Source: Muscardinus avellanarius (lineage: Eukaryota; Chordata; Mammalia; Rodentia; Gliridae). Taken from it: 64,000 nucleotides of DNA. Each line of letters begins with the position of its first letter. Positions within the stretch are counted from its first letter, which is position 1. The notes beneath the pieces are model-generated. The model did no database searches and was not told the DNA's origin. It saw nothing but the letters and a program-made list of their open reading frames with translations. Positions 18,961-31,440 of the stretch are shown here, piece by piece. The DNA is taken from the NCBI GenBank assembly GCA_963383645.1, contig OY726557.1:127835103-127899102 (forward strand). Reading direction: 5' to 3'. The position numbers were made by a program, and so were the translations under genes.

Positions 18961-18984
18961 CTCATGACATGGGAGGTGATGCTG

Positions 18985-19195
18985 GGGAGCAAGTGTTGAA
19001 GCAAAAAGCTCAACCTAGAACGGAAGCAGAGAGAGAGAGGCTGGGAGAGCAGAATCCCACAGTCCCTTTGAGGGCACACCCCTAATCACCTAAGGATCCG
19101 CCTCCTGGAGGTTCTGCCATCTTTCAAGAGCGCTGCCCTGGAGACCAAGCCTTTAGAATATGGACCTTTGGGAAACATTCAATATCCAGCACTCT
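18985..19195 (-). repeat. MaLR-type LTR fragment
   Basis: Antisense LTR segment with 'cctaatcacctaaggatccgcctcctggaggttctgccatc' split by mutations, then 'gaccaagcctttagaatatggacctttgggaaacattc'. I recognise the family type but not the exact subfamily. Confidence 0.6.
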
Positions 19196-19199
19196 GAAA

Positions 19200-20640
19200 A
19201 ATACTATTATTGACATAAATCAGAGAGATTTTGGGGACATCAGTAAAAAGGAGATGGCTTACAAGGGTTCTCCCAGGAAAGTTAATTATAAGAAACTTTG
19301 CAAAACTAGGATGTTTTCATACAAAAAAAGGACAAAACACAGTAAGTTTAATTTTACTGGTTTTATTAGCACATAAATATTATACATAAGTATTGAACTT
19401 ATTCTTTTAGGTATATAATTGCAAATTGTATTTTCTGCTTGCATTTATCTGCATAAATAAATATTGGCAAATACAGAAGACTTGGAGTAAGTCAGATAGT
19501 TCTAGACAAATTGGGAACAGTACCAAAGACTTATTAAAAACTCATCTGTTGGTAAATTATCAGTTAGGAAAGGGTCTGTTGGTTAATCATCACAAATTAT
19601 CACTTTCTACCAAAGTTTAGTTTGTTTCAAGATAACACATGTGTCAAATACCCTATGCCCTTGAAAGAAGTTTAGTAGATTCCATATCTGCTGTGACCTA
19701 CCATCTTTAATTGGCACTTCTAATTAGAATAAGATGCTTATAAGGCACACATTTGATTTAGTAATGATAAAAATGACTAAGTACATAAGGATGGTGGAGT
19801 AATACCAGGCAAGTATAATGGTGGAGCATCCAGAGAAGGCCAGATAAACAGGACTCCAACAAATGATCTGCGAAAAGGTCCCAGGTAGAAAAATGCAGCT
19901 ACATGAGGGACATGGATTCCAAAATCATTGCTGATGTAAATAGTGAAGTTAAGACAAAAAAAAAAGTAAGCTCTACTGATATTATGTAGCTCAAAGTTGA
20001 GTCACTTTTAAAAAGTAAATCAGATATTATAAACTGACCAATAATCCATTGGTGAATAGTACAGGCCCTGTTTTGAAATAGTATCATTTGTCCTTTTTAT
20101 TTGGCAAAATTATTACAACATTGGTGAAATATCTAAATAAATTTAGAGATAACCTTAGGAAGGTCGCACAATGAATGTAACCATAATCTAATTAAGTATA
20201 AAAAGAAGTGCATAGATAATGATAAAAAGAACGAATCATCTGCTATCTATAATTTAAAATGAGAATAGAAATTTTTCTAGATAGTTGAGATAATTGATAA
20301 AATTGTGTATGTTTTATATGAGACTTGGGGTATTGGAAGCATTGAAAATAATCAGTCATTTCAAATTTGTAAATATGGCTTAAATTTTTAAAGAAACATT
20401 TTACCAATAATACATATCTATGCATCTCTAATTAAACTGTTTAAAGTTTATTAAATGTGTGTAATAAATTGTACAATTGACATAGTTTTCTTTATGCAAA
20501 ATAAATTCTTTGAATCTAATCAACAGTGAAAAAGCAAATGAATTTAAAGAAAATTTATGTGAATAATAATAATAAAGATAACATGTAATTGCTGTTCCAG
20601 AGCAAAAATAATGAAGAGGACATGTAGATTACATATTTTG
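19200..20640. other. Low-copy AT-rich DNA, no gene seen
   Basis: No exon, RNA gene or repeat that I can name. Confidence 0.45.
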
Positions 20641-20649
20641 GAAATCTTG

Positions 20650-20860
20650 TTGTAAGGGTTAAAACCATAGCTGTTGAGTGTGAGCTTGAATGTTGGCACA
20701 CCACTGGATAGCTGTGGGACTTGGGTCACAGTGACCTGACCTTGCAATTCCTTACTGTTCTCCTCTGAAAAGTTAGGATAACAAACCTCCCTCATAAGAG
20801 TAAGAACAACATGCTCAACATAGTATGTGATATGTGGTAACATTTCAATAAATGGTCCTG
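20650..20860 (+). repeat. MIR SINE
   Basis: The order 'tagctgtgggacttgggtcacagtgacctgacctt', 'tctgaaaagttaggataacaaacctccctcataagagt' and 'tttcaataaatgg' fits a sense MIR. Confidence 0.7.
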
Positions 20861-21095
20861 ATTATTTTTACTATTACTTAAAAGGTGATATAAACATGTT
20901 TGGGAAAGATAGTAAAATAAATTAAGCAATTCATATTTATCCTAATTCTTCTATGCCTCTGTGTATGTGTGATGTGTGTGTGTATCAGGATTAATCCCCA
21001 AGCCTTACTTGTGCTGCTTACTCTACTACCAAGTCACTCCCTAGCACTCTCCTCGTTTGTAACTTCATAGCTGAGCCTTTTAAAATGCTTACATA

Positions 21096-21267
21096 GCCAG
21101 GCATGGTATCTCATGCCTGTAATTCTATCCTAGTATTTGGGAGGCTGAGACAGGAAGATCGCAGGTTCAAAGCCAGTGTCAGTACTTAGTGAGACCCTGT
21201 TTCAAATTTAAAAAAGAGCTGGGGGATGCAGCTCACAGGTAGAATGACCTTGGGCTTAATCCTCAGC

Positions 21268-21270
<3 letters not shown>
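21096..21270 (+). repeat. B1-ID dimeric SINE
   Basis: B1 half (gccaggcatggtatctcatgcc) and ID half (ctgggggatgcagctcac ... aatcctcagcaac), running into (AC)n. Confidence 0.85.

Positions 21271-21306
<36 letters not shown>
21269..21306. repeat. (AC)n microsatellite
   Basis: Forms the tail of the preceding SINE. Confidence 0.95.
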
Positions 21307-21308
<2 letters not shown>

Positions 21309-21309
21309 C

Positions 21310-21935
21310 TGTACACAGCTCCCACACCTTTTCATTCCATGTCAATTCACTTTACAGCCTACTGCAAACTGGTTTCCTCTCTAACCACTATATCTACTAA
21401 CATGTCTCCCGCACATTTCAGGCTTTATTTGAAATCACCTGTAGCATTTGGCAGTATTGGCTTATCTTCTTCCAACCTGATATACTTCCTCTCCTGTTCT
21501 CCTTGCTAATATTCTCTGCTACATCTCCTCTTCCTCTAACCTCTTCTCCCCAGTCCTTTGGCCAAGGCATCCTTTCCTTCGAGTCCTATAGAAAATGGTT
21601 CATCAGTGCCTCACTCCTGGCCATTGTCACACCTTGCAGCCGGCTCTTACTGGGGAATCGAGTGTAACCCATGATGTTCTCAAATCTCCAGTCATGGCCT
21701 TTGCCTCTTCCTAGCACCGCACCTTCACAGCCAAAGAAGAGTAGAATACATGAGCTTCTCTAACTTGACAAATTTAAACTCAAATGCATCACCTTCTCAT
21801 TATTTTCGGTCTCTTTTAATGTTACTAGAGAGAGAGTGCTGCTTGTCTCTTTCAAGAACAATGCTTAGGTTTTTGTTCTATCCTCTTCTTTCCCCACATT
21901 ATGAATACCCTCTTGATGCCAATTGCTAAGGTTAC
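21310..21935. other. Pyrimidine-rich low-copy DNA
   Basis: C/T-rich, with stops in all frames. It could be an old L1/L2 piece, but I cannot place it. Confidence 0.35.
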
Positions 21936-21938
21936 ACT

Positions 21939-21939
<1 letters not shown>

Positions 21940-21985
<46 letters not shown>

Positions 21986-21992
21986 GTCTCTC

Positions 21993-22047
<55 letters not shown>

Positions 22048-22068
22048 GTCTCTCTGTCTCTCTTTCTG
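21940..22068. repeat. (CT)n / (CTGT)n compound microsatellite
   Basis: About 128 bp of CT with several TCTG blocks; long enough to be length-polymorphic. Open frames across it are low complexity. Confidence 0.95.
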
Positions 22069-22239
22069 CGTGTCTATATTTATTTATATATTTATATATA
22101 TATTTAATGCATGTCTTCTATTTATTTTAGAAATCACAAAAATAAATGTGTACTATGAAAACCTTTCATATTTATAACTGACTTAGGTAGTTCAAGGAAG
22201 GCTTTGTTAAGAATCTGACAATTGGTGCGGGGCACAGGG

Positions 22240-22460
22240 AGGCACAGAAGTTAGCCAGGTAAAGTAAATGACTTTCCAAGCAGAGGGAGCAGAATGTGCA
22301 AAGTCCAGAGGCAGCGAGGGAGCAGGGAGCAGTCTAGGAGCTGCACAGACGTTGGTGGTGGTAGAGAGAACAGAGAGTTCTAGATGAGGTTGTAAAGATG
22401 GATGAGGCTAGGATTGTTATTCTTTTATAAAGGCTAGTTTTCAGTAAGGGGGTATGAAAA
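22240..22460 (-). repeat. L2-like fragment
   Basis: Antisense L2-style text ('ccaagcagagggagcagaatgtgcaaagtccagaggcag', then 'gatgaggctagga'). A similar patch is at 23300-23500. Diverged. Confidence 0.45.
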
Positions 22461-22663
22461 GGGCATGGTGATACAGAATTTACATATTGAAAATGATATT
22501 ATGATATTTTTAGCTACAGAATGGATAATGTCTTTGGACAAGGACTAGGCTAAATGTGAGAACTAATTAAAAGTTTATCTTGTTATTTCTGATGAGAGGT
22601 GAAGGCTTCTTAACAGGACAATAAAAATTCAGAATTTTTTAAAATGATGTAAATTAATTTTTA

Positions 22664-23014
22664 GTCAAGAGCAGTGGTCTATGCTGTAATTCCAGTTTGG
22701 GAGGTTGAGACAGGTGGATCACAGGTTGAAGGCCAGCCTCAGAAACTTAGTGAGACTCTCAGAAATTTAGCGTTTCAAAATAAATAAATTTACCTGTTTC
22801 AAAATAAATAAATAGAGCCAGACATGGTGGCGCACGTTTGTAATCCCAGCATTAGGGCTGAGACTGGAGGATTGCGGTTTTCGGGCAGCCTCAGCTACTT
22901 AGTGAGGGCCTCCATAACTTAATGAGACCCTGTCTCAAAATAAAGATTAAAAAATAGGGCAGAGGGTATAGCTCAGAGGTCAAATGCCCCTGGGTTCTAT
23001 CCCTAGACCCACAG

Positions 23015-23053
<39 letters not shown>

Positions 23054-23108
23054 ATATAAGGCAGGGGATGCAGGTCTGAACTAGAATGCCCCTGGGTTCA
23101 ATCACTTG
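22664..23108 (+). repeat. Nested pair of B1-ID SINEs
   Basis: An outer SINE (22664-22814 and 23059-23108) is interrupted between its B1 and ID halves by a second full SINE (22815-23012) with a long (AAAT)n tail to 23056. Both are sense. The outer ID half resumes as aggcaggggatgcaggtc and ends gggttcaatca. Confidence 0.8.
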
Positions 23109-23109
23109 A

Positions 23110-25465
23110 AGACTTGAAGAAGTGAATAAGTTGGCCGTGTCAGTATGTAGAAGCTGGGTATTGAGGCAGAGGAAAATTTCAGTGCAAAGTCAGTGGAGAA
23201 AAAGCCTGCCCAGATATATATGGCATATTTATTTTTGAGGGGCAGGAAGGAGGCTGCTGTGTGAATAGAGAGTGTGAAGGGAGAATGGTAGGGATCATGC
23301 CTGAAATTATTGCGTAGGTGATCATGCCATAGAGAACTTCGCAGGCCCTTCTCCCTTGTGGGCCACTATGAGGACTTCAGATTTGGTCCTAAGAACCTTT
23401 GTCAACTGTGTGGTGTCTATTAGCTATTGCAGTAGAAATGCCAAAGGTCCAGCTGGAGTTTAGAGAAGAGATGATGGATTGATCTAGATATTGACTTATC
23501 TCCAGGTAGAAGTTATGGAAACAATGACCTGTAGCAGGCACTGGCAAATTCCTAGGACACACCCAGCAGGTTTCCTGATGCTGCACATGCAATTTTTCTG
23601 CTGCAGAGCTGTGCCTGTTAAGCTGTAAACTGATGCATCATCTATAACCGCTTCCATTCTACGACACCAGGGTTGAGGAGTTGTGTAAAAGACCAGGTGG
23701 CATTCACTCTCTAGTCCGTTAGAGAAGAAAGCTTGAATGATCCCTTGCTTATAGACACAAGGCAGCTTGGGAGGAAAAGGAGGTTGGGTAATTCCAACTT
23801 ATTGTCTCAGGGAGAAAGACTGAGGGTACATAGTAAAAAAGAAACCAAGGAGTGGTGGAAGTAGGTAAAAACCAGCACGATGGCACAGGAGCTGCAAAGA
23901 AAATTGTAGCTTTGACGCTGGAGTCCCCCTTTGGCTGTAGCACCTTGAGGATCACTGGCTTTCTTAATGAAAGATGTTCTTGTGGAGAGCTGAGTGTTAG
24001 AATTGCAGTCCATTGGAAATGGCTTGAGGATTGAACGAGACAGTGAGTGAAACGTGTTTCAGCATGCTTGTCAAGAGGAGAAGAAAGATAGCAGGTCAGC
24101 TGGAGATAAGTGTGGGGTCAAGAGAGGGCTTACTACATTTTGTTATACTTTTAGTTTGTTAGAGTACATTCAGCTTCATTAAAAGTTGGTGTCAGAATCT
24201 AATCAAGGAGAGTTTCTTTGTGGCTGAGAAAAGGGCTAAGAATAGCGTTGAGCTTTTCAGAAGGTTGGAAGGGATGAGACTGAAATCGGATGTTGTAGGA
24301 CACTGGACAAGCCCTGTAGTGTAACAGAAGAAGAGGAGTGTCAATTTTTATGTCTCAGAAAGGGAAGATGAAAGAACTCCAATGTGATAGTTTTTTTTTT
24401 TCCCCCTTCAGAAAAGAGGTAGGAAGTTGGAGCATAGGAGCAGGAGTGGAATAGAGAAACAGTACACTTGCCAGTGAATGTTGAGGGTCATCTTGGTTTT
24501 CAACCCTTGTTATTGTAACGTTGGGTTATTTTTGTGTCTCAGTGTTTAGAAGCTCAGGTATGGGTGTGGAGAACACTTTCGTGGGAGTTCACTCAGTGCG
24601 GGCTCTGAAAGAGACATGAGGCAAAATATCAGGAAAAAAACATTGTGGATGCTCTAATGGCAATGTTACCTATTCTGGATTCCTAAGGTATAAATGGATG
24701 AGTGAAGTGGAGGTGAATCTGAGGTTGAAGTAGGAAGAATTGAATAAGCAGGATGGAAACAAAAGTGTTTTGTTTAGAGAAGTGGATATTTGAGTTAGGA
24801 TTTCAAAACGTGGGAGCCTCTGCCCTCTAGCCAGGCTCAGGGATTAAGCTTGAGTGCTGCAGTGGATTAGAGAGGGGCATTTGCAGATGCAGAGGTTAAG
24901 GAAGTAAGGCAAAGTGTTCAATAAAGCATCCTTGGGGAATTTAAGGTCATGGGAGCTGACGCCAGAATCTTGGCAGAGCTTGAATTGGTTCTGAAGAGAG
25001 TGAGAAAGAATACTCAATGACTGAAAATTTATGGAACAGACCACTTGATGGATTAAAAGGGAAAAAATAGAGGTCAATAGATGATGGTATTTAGAGAATG
25101 GTCTAGTTGAAAGGCAGAACCTCAGAGAAAACAGTTGATTTTAATATAAACAGCAAGGATGAAAATCAGACTTCATTATCTGGCACTGTGAACAAATACT
25201 TATTTATTGCTTAAAACGAGCTCAAGGGAGAGGGCGTGGCAACTAAGACAATGAGGCAGTGAGTGTGTAGATGTCTTATGTGTATCACAGGACCTACAGT
25301 TCCGCAGGGTAAGGCCAAAGGCTTTGAAAAGGGGCAGCTGAGGAAGGAGTAGGGAATTACGTGGAGTTAGAAAGCATCGAAGGCCTGGACTTAGTGGCCC
25401 CTTTGAAATAGGTAGTAGGCATCAGGCCTACATCCAGTAGGTCACCTAGCTTATCTCTGCTTGGC
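23110..25465. other. Low-copy, purine-leaning DNA
   Basis: An antisense L2-like patch lies at about 23300-23500. The rest, rich in 'gga/aga' words, shows no exon or RNA gene. Confidence 0.4.
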
Positions 25466-25467
25466 AG

Positions 25468-25629
25468 GTGGCACTGGGAATTGAACCCAGAACATTCTAC
25501 ATTCGAGCTATCTCCCCAGCCCTTTTACATTTTTTTGAAAGAGAGTCTTGCTGAGCCTGGCCTCCAAACTGCTTCCTGTCTCAGCCTCACAAGTACTGGG
25601 GTTACAGGTGTGCACTACCATGCCCGGCA
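25468..25629 (-). repeat. B1-ID dimeric SINE, older subtype
   Basis: ID half (gcactgggaattgaaccc) and B1 half (ggggttacaggtgtgcactaccatgcccggc). Confidence 0.85.
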
Positions 25630-25849
25630 CCTATTCTATCTTAAAGCAAAGACCAAGGCACTCTCAAAACAATTCACCAACCTCTGTCATTTCTTTTATC
25701 CTTGCTTTACTACTATTACCTTAATTTCTCTCATTTTTATTTCTTAACATCTTCTCCTGACCAACCTCATGACTCGCTCCTGATACCTTTTAGTCCATCC
25801 CTTTACTACAAAGCTTAGTTTTTCTTTGTACTTATTTCCATTTATTTTT

Positions 25850-26010
25850 TATACAAATTTTTTATTGAAAATAAATGGTATACATTTAAACTGTACTTGG
25901 TGCCCTCTACCCCCCTGCCCCCATTTCCCTCCCCCTCCCACCAATAATCGTCCAGGGTAACCATGCCATATTCATACTTTTACACATATTCGGATGTAGA
26001 CCCTCATTAA
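25850..26010 (-). repeat. L1 3' end, lineage-specific type
   Basis: Poly(T)-bordered start (tttttattgaaaataaatgg), then 'ccctccccctcccaccaat', 'ccagggtaaccatgcc' and 'catacttttacacatattcg'. Same family as 17885-17950 and, inverted, 31230-31440. Confidence 0.65.
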
Positions 26011-26129
26011 TCATATTCAGCCACAAAGCTTTTAAAACAATCTTTATATAACATACTTTGATCATATAATCAAAATGCCTATTAATGGTTTTACAACATA
26101 AGGTTCTTCTTTATAGCTCGTTCCCAAAT

Positions 26130-26780
26130 GTCTTCTTTCCTGTCCCAGGATTCTTTCTTTTCTTCTTTTCTTTTCTTTTTTTTTTTTTTTTTTTGGTGGT
26201 ACTGGGAGTGGAACCCAGAGGCTTTCTACCTCCAGGCTATACTCCCAGACATATTTTATATTTTATTTGGAAACAGGGTCTCACTAAGTTGCTGAGAGGC
26301 TCACTAAGTAGCCGAGGCCTGGCTTCGGACCCGTGCGATCCTCTGTCTCAGCCTCCCAAGCGTGGGGATTACAAGCATGAGCCACCATACCTGGCTTCCC
26401 CAGGATTTTTATGCCTCATCGCTATAGGATCAGGTGTTGCAGAATTTTCCATGCTGTTTTTTTTACCTCCCAGTCCTTGCCCAGGCATGTTCTCTGCCTG
26501 GAGCCTCCCTTCCATTTCTTCTATCAGACGTTTCATCTCTCACAGTGAAGCATCTAACTCAAACCTTTCCTTGTTTTGAGTTTTCCAAAAAATAATTAAT
26601 CAGTCTCTCTTCTGTATCTTATATGTATGTCTATTCAAATTGCTTTGACAAATGTTTGCTGAATACATTTTTTTCCTTAACAATTTTGCCCACTAGACAA
26701 TGAACTCCTTGAATGACTGAGGACCTGGAAAGATGTCTCTAACATGTAAGGTGCTTAATAAAGCCTTGCCAAATTGAAGT
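26130..26780 (+). repeat. L2 fragment interrupted by a B1-ID SINE
   Basis: L2-style text ('cagtccttgcccaggcatgttctctgcctggagc', 'caatgaactccttgaatgactgaggacc') split by an antisense SINE at 26194-26394. The short repeat cccaggatt occurs on both sides of the SINE. Confidence 0.6.
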
Positions 26781-26789
26781 GGACTTAAC

Positions 26790-28575
26790 ACACCTGCTCT
26801 TGCCAGAAACACATTGCTTTTAAGTACATTTTCTCCTTTTGGCTCCACTCTTGAATTACAAATTGACCTCTCAGAATTTTTCCTCTAATGCCCTTGTTGG
26901 AAAATGTTAATAACTGGTCAGTGGCAAGTGTGATTAAGCCTTCCCTTCTCCCTTATTTAGATTGGTGTCATTGCACCAGCTCCAAGAGAGTCATAAAACA
27001 CATTAACACTGCATCCACCATGACAAAACAAACCAGTCCCTAGAAGTTGATAAGGGTGTTTTTTTCTTTTATGGAAATAAATTTGGCAGTGGCAAAACAA
27101 ACAGTTGCCTCAATGACCATCCATCTCCCTTTCTTTAATAACGTCCATTTATTTCACTACACCCCTTTGTCTTTGAAGGATGGGAATTAGAAGGATTTTC
27201 TAACACAGATGTAAATAGTCTCTACAACAAGGTGTCTTTACATATTTTAAAATTTTGTTTGGGAATTCTGGTTAACAATTTAGGATTCTGGCTCTCACTT
27301 GTATAACAGGAATCTGATTCTGATAAAAAAACTTGAATGCAAATTTTAATTCTTTGACTGGGATAAAATAATCTATGTGTCCATAAAGGATGATTTTGTA
27401 TGAGAATTATCACATGATATGATTAAAGAATAAAATAATTTTTTCCTTCTGGTTTTGGAGGAAAAATAAAGCACAACCAGTTGGTATCTTAAAAGCACGA
27501 ACTAAATAAATCTGGCAAATGTGTGTCAGGCAAGCACTCGTAAAACCAAAGTTTGCATTAGAAAATGTAAATCTCTGGTTCTCTTGAATATCCTTTGTTA
27601 ACAAGAAGAATAAACCAGCGCATATTGTCGGAGTGACAAGTTTACCCATTTTTCTTTTGATTTTAAAATTTTCTATTTTTGTATTTTCCAACAACACCTG
27701 CTGGTTAGTAAGCTTCAAGCTCCCTTCTTCCTTTTGAAAATGAGAACATTTAGGAACCATAAGAAAAATAGGTTTAAAAATATTGCTTCTCTCTTAAAAA
27801 TCCAGCTTTTGTTATGTTCTTTCAGGCAAGTGATTTGAAGAATAATTGAATCAAGAGAAAAAAAACGCACCACAAAAGAGTAAAGCAAGTAAACAGCAAC
27901 AAATACACAGCCTAATATTTGCTCCAAATTAACCTGCTCAGAGTATTTTCCATGGGACTTGTCAATGGAATGATTGTTTTAGACTATGATGCTCAACTTA
28001 AAAAAATTTACATGAGTAGTGTGGGGTCACTTGACAACTCTGATAATCAGCCACTTACAGGATAATAATTTTCTGTGTTTTATGATGCTATATTATGTCT
28101 ACAAAACAGAACTATACAAATAACTCAGCTTCTCAAGACATTTACTATTCTTCTGACACACTTTTGATAGACACCTGGTAGAAACTTAGAGTCCTATTCT
28201 GAAGGTAAGGATATTTACAGTAAGTGAAGGGCTTTGAGTTAGAAGTCACTTGTTTCAGCTCCAGAGTGAATATTCAAGTGGATTACTTCATTGGCTTTTT
28301 CATTATATTTAATAAATAATTTCTGTAGCCCTAAACTAGCTTGTAAGTAGACCACAGCGATGCTTTATCAATCCAAAGCCATCAGAGAAGAGGGCTCATG
28401 CAGGAATTCTTCAGATAATCATAATACCTCACCTGGTTCAATGGTTTTCCATCTGCACCAGGCATGCACAGCCCTTGCTGATGTAGTCATGGAGCGGCTG
28501 TGAGAAAACTGAAGCTGAGAAACTTGCCTCTGTTTACGGAATTATTTCTCATTTGGGATGGGATTTGAACTTTGG
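26790..28575. other. Low-copy DNA, no gene seen
   Basis: 26800-27150 has no repeat signature and could be conserved noncoding DNA, which one sequence cannot show. No exon is seen. Confidence 0.4.

Positions 28576-28576
<1 letters not shown>

Positions 28577-28624
<48 letters not shown>
28577..28624. repeat. (GT)n microsatellite with CG end
   Basis: GT run ending gcgcgcg, next to an antisense SINE. Confidence 0.95.
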
Positions 28625-28625
<1 letters not shown>

Positions 28626-28627
28626 AT

Positions 28628-28822
28628 GTGGTTCTTGGGATTGAACCCAGAGACCAGAGACATTCTACTTCCAAACTGTACCCCTAGCCCTTTCTTCTAT
28701 TACTGTTTTGAAGCAGGGGCTCACTAGGTTGCTGAGTCTTGCTAAATTGCTGAGGCTGGTCTCCAACCTGCAATCCTCCTGTCTAAGCCTCCTAAGCACT
28801 GGGATTACCAACACCGCCGACT
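28628..28822 (-). repeat. B1-ID dimeric SINE, older subtype
   Basis: ID half (ttgggattgaacccagag) followed by an expanded B1 half with a repeated gctgag segment. Confidence 0.85.
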
Positions 28823-28829
28823 TGAATTT

Positions 28830-29510
28830 TGGCATTTTAATTTATAATAAAATGTTCAAATAGAAACTACCAAAGACAAAAATTATCTGTACAACTGCCA
28901 AAATAAGTTCTAGTTTAAAGGTATTTTACAAATATCTTTCAAACGTGTCTTTCATGGTATTCATAGACTAGAGGCACTTGATAAAACTTAAGCTTCTTTT
29001 TTCTTTCTGAGTTGGAATGGGCATAACATAATATCTTTTATTGAATTTCGCTATAACAACTACAGGTTTGTATCTACGTTTTAGTGTTTCTTTCCTGTTT
29101 CTCAGTACAAGGTACAAGTTTATCAGATATCACTTCCCCTAAAATGTGTGCTAGCTTCAGAAAGCCTTTCCTTCTCTCTCATTTCATCTTCTAATGTTAT
29201 GTTTCTAATGTACTCTAGGCAGAGAGAACAGGTCATTAATCTTATTAAATGTGTTGGGCATGGCAATAATACAGCAAATCAGTGAGAGACTGAAATTCCC
29301 AACCTCTAGTGTTCGTAAACACTACTTGAGAAATGTATAAAATACAAATTCAGGGGGCCCTCTGGCAGAGATTCTGATTTGTCAGATCAAAAATAGAGCT
29401 TAATCCTATACTTTTAAAGGAGATTTTCTTTTGTCTATAGTTTAGTAAACATTAATCTGGGGACAACATATATGCTTCATACATGATGCTTTATGATAGC
29501 AATTAAATAT
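28830..29510. other. Low-copy AT-rich DNA
   Basis: Nothing recognised. Confidence 0.4.
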
Positions 29511-29530
29511 ATTTTAAAATGTTTACTTTA

Positions 29531-29730
29531 GCCGGGCATGGTGGCGCACGCTTGTAATCCCCGAGCTCGGGAGGCGGAGACAGTAGGATCGTGCAGGTTC
29601 GAAGCCAGCCACGTGCTCTGGCTTAAGAGACCCTGTTTCCAAATAAAAATATAAAAATAGGTCTGGGAGTGTAGCCTGGAGGTAGAAGGGCTTTCAGGAA
29701 CCCCAGTACCACCAAAAAATAAAAAAATAA
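29531..29730 (+). repeat. B1-ID SINE, young 'CAGGAACCCC' subtype
   Basis: Clean B1 half (gccgggcatggtggcgcacgc) and ID-like half (ggtctgggagtgtagcctgg ... caggaaccccagtacc). Target duplication aaaatgtttacttta at 29516-29530 and, with one change, 29730-29744. Confidence 0.92.
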
Positions 29731-29764
29731 AATATTTACTTTAGATTCTTGGAGAGGCAATATG

Positions 29765-29930
29765 TTCTGAGGAAAGTATGTAGAGTTTGGACTCAGTCAC
29801 ATTGAGATTGAAATCCATTCTGTTACTTTCAAGTTAAGTGACCTTGGGAGTGTTTCTTGACCCTCATAACCCCCCTGTCACATCTGGAAAATGCCTCATC
29901 ATCCTTCTATCTCAAAAATTGCTGTATCTG
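29765..29930 (+). repeat. MIR SINE
   Basis: Order 'gagtttggactcagtcacattgag', 'aagttaagtgaccttgggagtg', 'tctggaaaatgcctcatc' fits a sense MIR. Confidence 0.65.
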
Positions 29931-29934
29931 ATCA

Positions 29935-30715
29935 GATGCAATAGTGACTGTGAACATATTTTGACATGCCATATACAGTTGTATAGAACACGGTAGACAT
30001 TTGCTTAGAATTTTACAGCTTGTTGCCAGACTTGATAGATAAATCATTACCTTTCCGTTTCCCAATTGGTACAGGCAAACTGCTGCTATACTGTAATTCC
30101 TGTTTGTATCAGCAACCAAGGCAAAACATTTGAGACTGGTAGACCCTGGCCCTCAGCACTTAGGAGACATCAGCAGCTGAGTGTGTTCTGCTATAAAGTG
30201 GGAGAACTAAAAGTGAAGAGTGAGCAAGGAAGAGTGGGCTCCCACAGAAATGGAAATCGGGAGGTGTTCCTGCAGCAGATTCCGCCTCCTGGTGCAGCAC
30301 CTGCTCAGTCACCCAACCCTCCCAATTTGAATAAGTGATTAACAACTCATTAACAGATCATTAGCTAAATCAGCCCAGTGTACTGAAGAGGACCCAGGTT
30401 CAATAATTCCCCTGAATTATCACCAAATGCAGACCAAAGAGGAAATTAAATAGGCCTGATAAAATGCCAGTGTTTATGCTATTTTTATATCAGGGCGAAA
30501 GAAAGTGATTTGTGGAAAATCACTCTTCCCCTTTATACCCAGGGAAATAGAAGTCTGTCCTTTGTGTCTATTATATTATCCCCTTGAATACAACTCAGAA
30601 AGAGTATTACCCCTCACCACCCTACTATCTCAGATTTCTCATGTAGCTAGGTGGTGAGGCATATTTGTTGGAATACCATTTGCAATTTCAGCTTTAAAGT
30701 ATGCATTTATTTATG
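29935..30715. other. Low-copy DNA, no gene seen
   Basis: A GC-richer patch at 30230-30330 gives a short spurious open frame. No repeat signature is seen. Confidence 0.4.
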
Positions 30716-30721
30716 CATTGT

Positions 30722-31128
30722 AATCAGACATCACAGTGAGATATAAAGTGAAACATCCATACCGCACACACACATTATATCATTATATGGTATATCTTCC
30801 TCTACATCCCACCCCTTCCTGTATGTGTTAGTGAGATTGGTAGTGATGCCTTTGTATATGGACACAATATTATTTAAACTGTGCCCTTCCTCAGTTCTCC
30901 TTTTTCCCCTCCCTGTCTCTCTCCCCCAGTCTCCTTCCACTACTCTACTGCTCATTATCCTCTTTTAATCAAAGTGATTTTATTTTGTATTTTCTCTCTA
31001 ACATCTTCATATAAGAGAAAACATGACCCTTGACTTTCGGAGACCAGTTAATCTAGTTTAGCATAATATTCTCCAGTTTCATCCTTTCTCCTGCATATGG
31101 CATAATTTTGTTCTGCATTGTGTTGGAA
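30722..31128 (-). repeat. L1 3' end, squirrel-type
   Basis: In antisense: a 'tcccaccccttcctgtatgtgttagtgagattgg' style segment, a C/T-rich tract, then 'tagcataatattctccagtttcatcc', which is the L1 ORF2 end. Same family at 36128-36520, 42138-42545 and 59226-59420. Confidence 0.7.
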
Positions 31129-31440
31129 GAAAATCTTTATCAACTACTCCTCTGAAAAAGGACAAATATCCAGTTTATAAAGAACTTAAAGAACTCAACA
31201 CTTCAAAACAAAAGCCTGATGGAAGGGTAGGAGACAATTGATTAATGGGGGAGCTACATCCAAATATGTGTAAAAGTATGAATGTAGCATGGTCAACCTG
31301 GACACCCATTGTTTGGAGGGGGAAGAGGAAGTGGAGGGTGAAGAGGGCACCAATCACAGCCTGAATGTTTTCCAATTTTAATATGATCCCCATCAAAATA
31401 AAAAATAAATACATTACAAAATAAAAATGTTATATACAAA
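31129..31440 (+). repeat. L1 piece, sense, internally deleted
   Basis: Begins with ORF2-like text (caaatatccagtttataaagaacttaaagaactc), jumps at about 31200 to a 3' UTR (catccaaatatgtgtaaaagtatgaatg), and ends in an A-rich tail. It abuts the oppositely oriented L1 at 30722-31128. Confidence 0.65.

Noticed and set aside
21901..22177. Open frames across the CT/CTGT array
   Set aside because: Low-complexity Ser/Leu repeats only.
22961..23010. Possible tRNA gene (tagctcagaggt ... gggttc)
   Set aside because: It is the ID half of a B1-ID SINE; no cloverleaf, and the A-rich linker and B1 half are attached.
26085..26579. 164-codon plus-strand frame
   Set aside because: Runs through a poly(T) tract and an antisense B1-ID SINE; no exon signals beyond chance.
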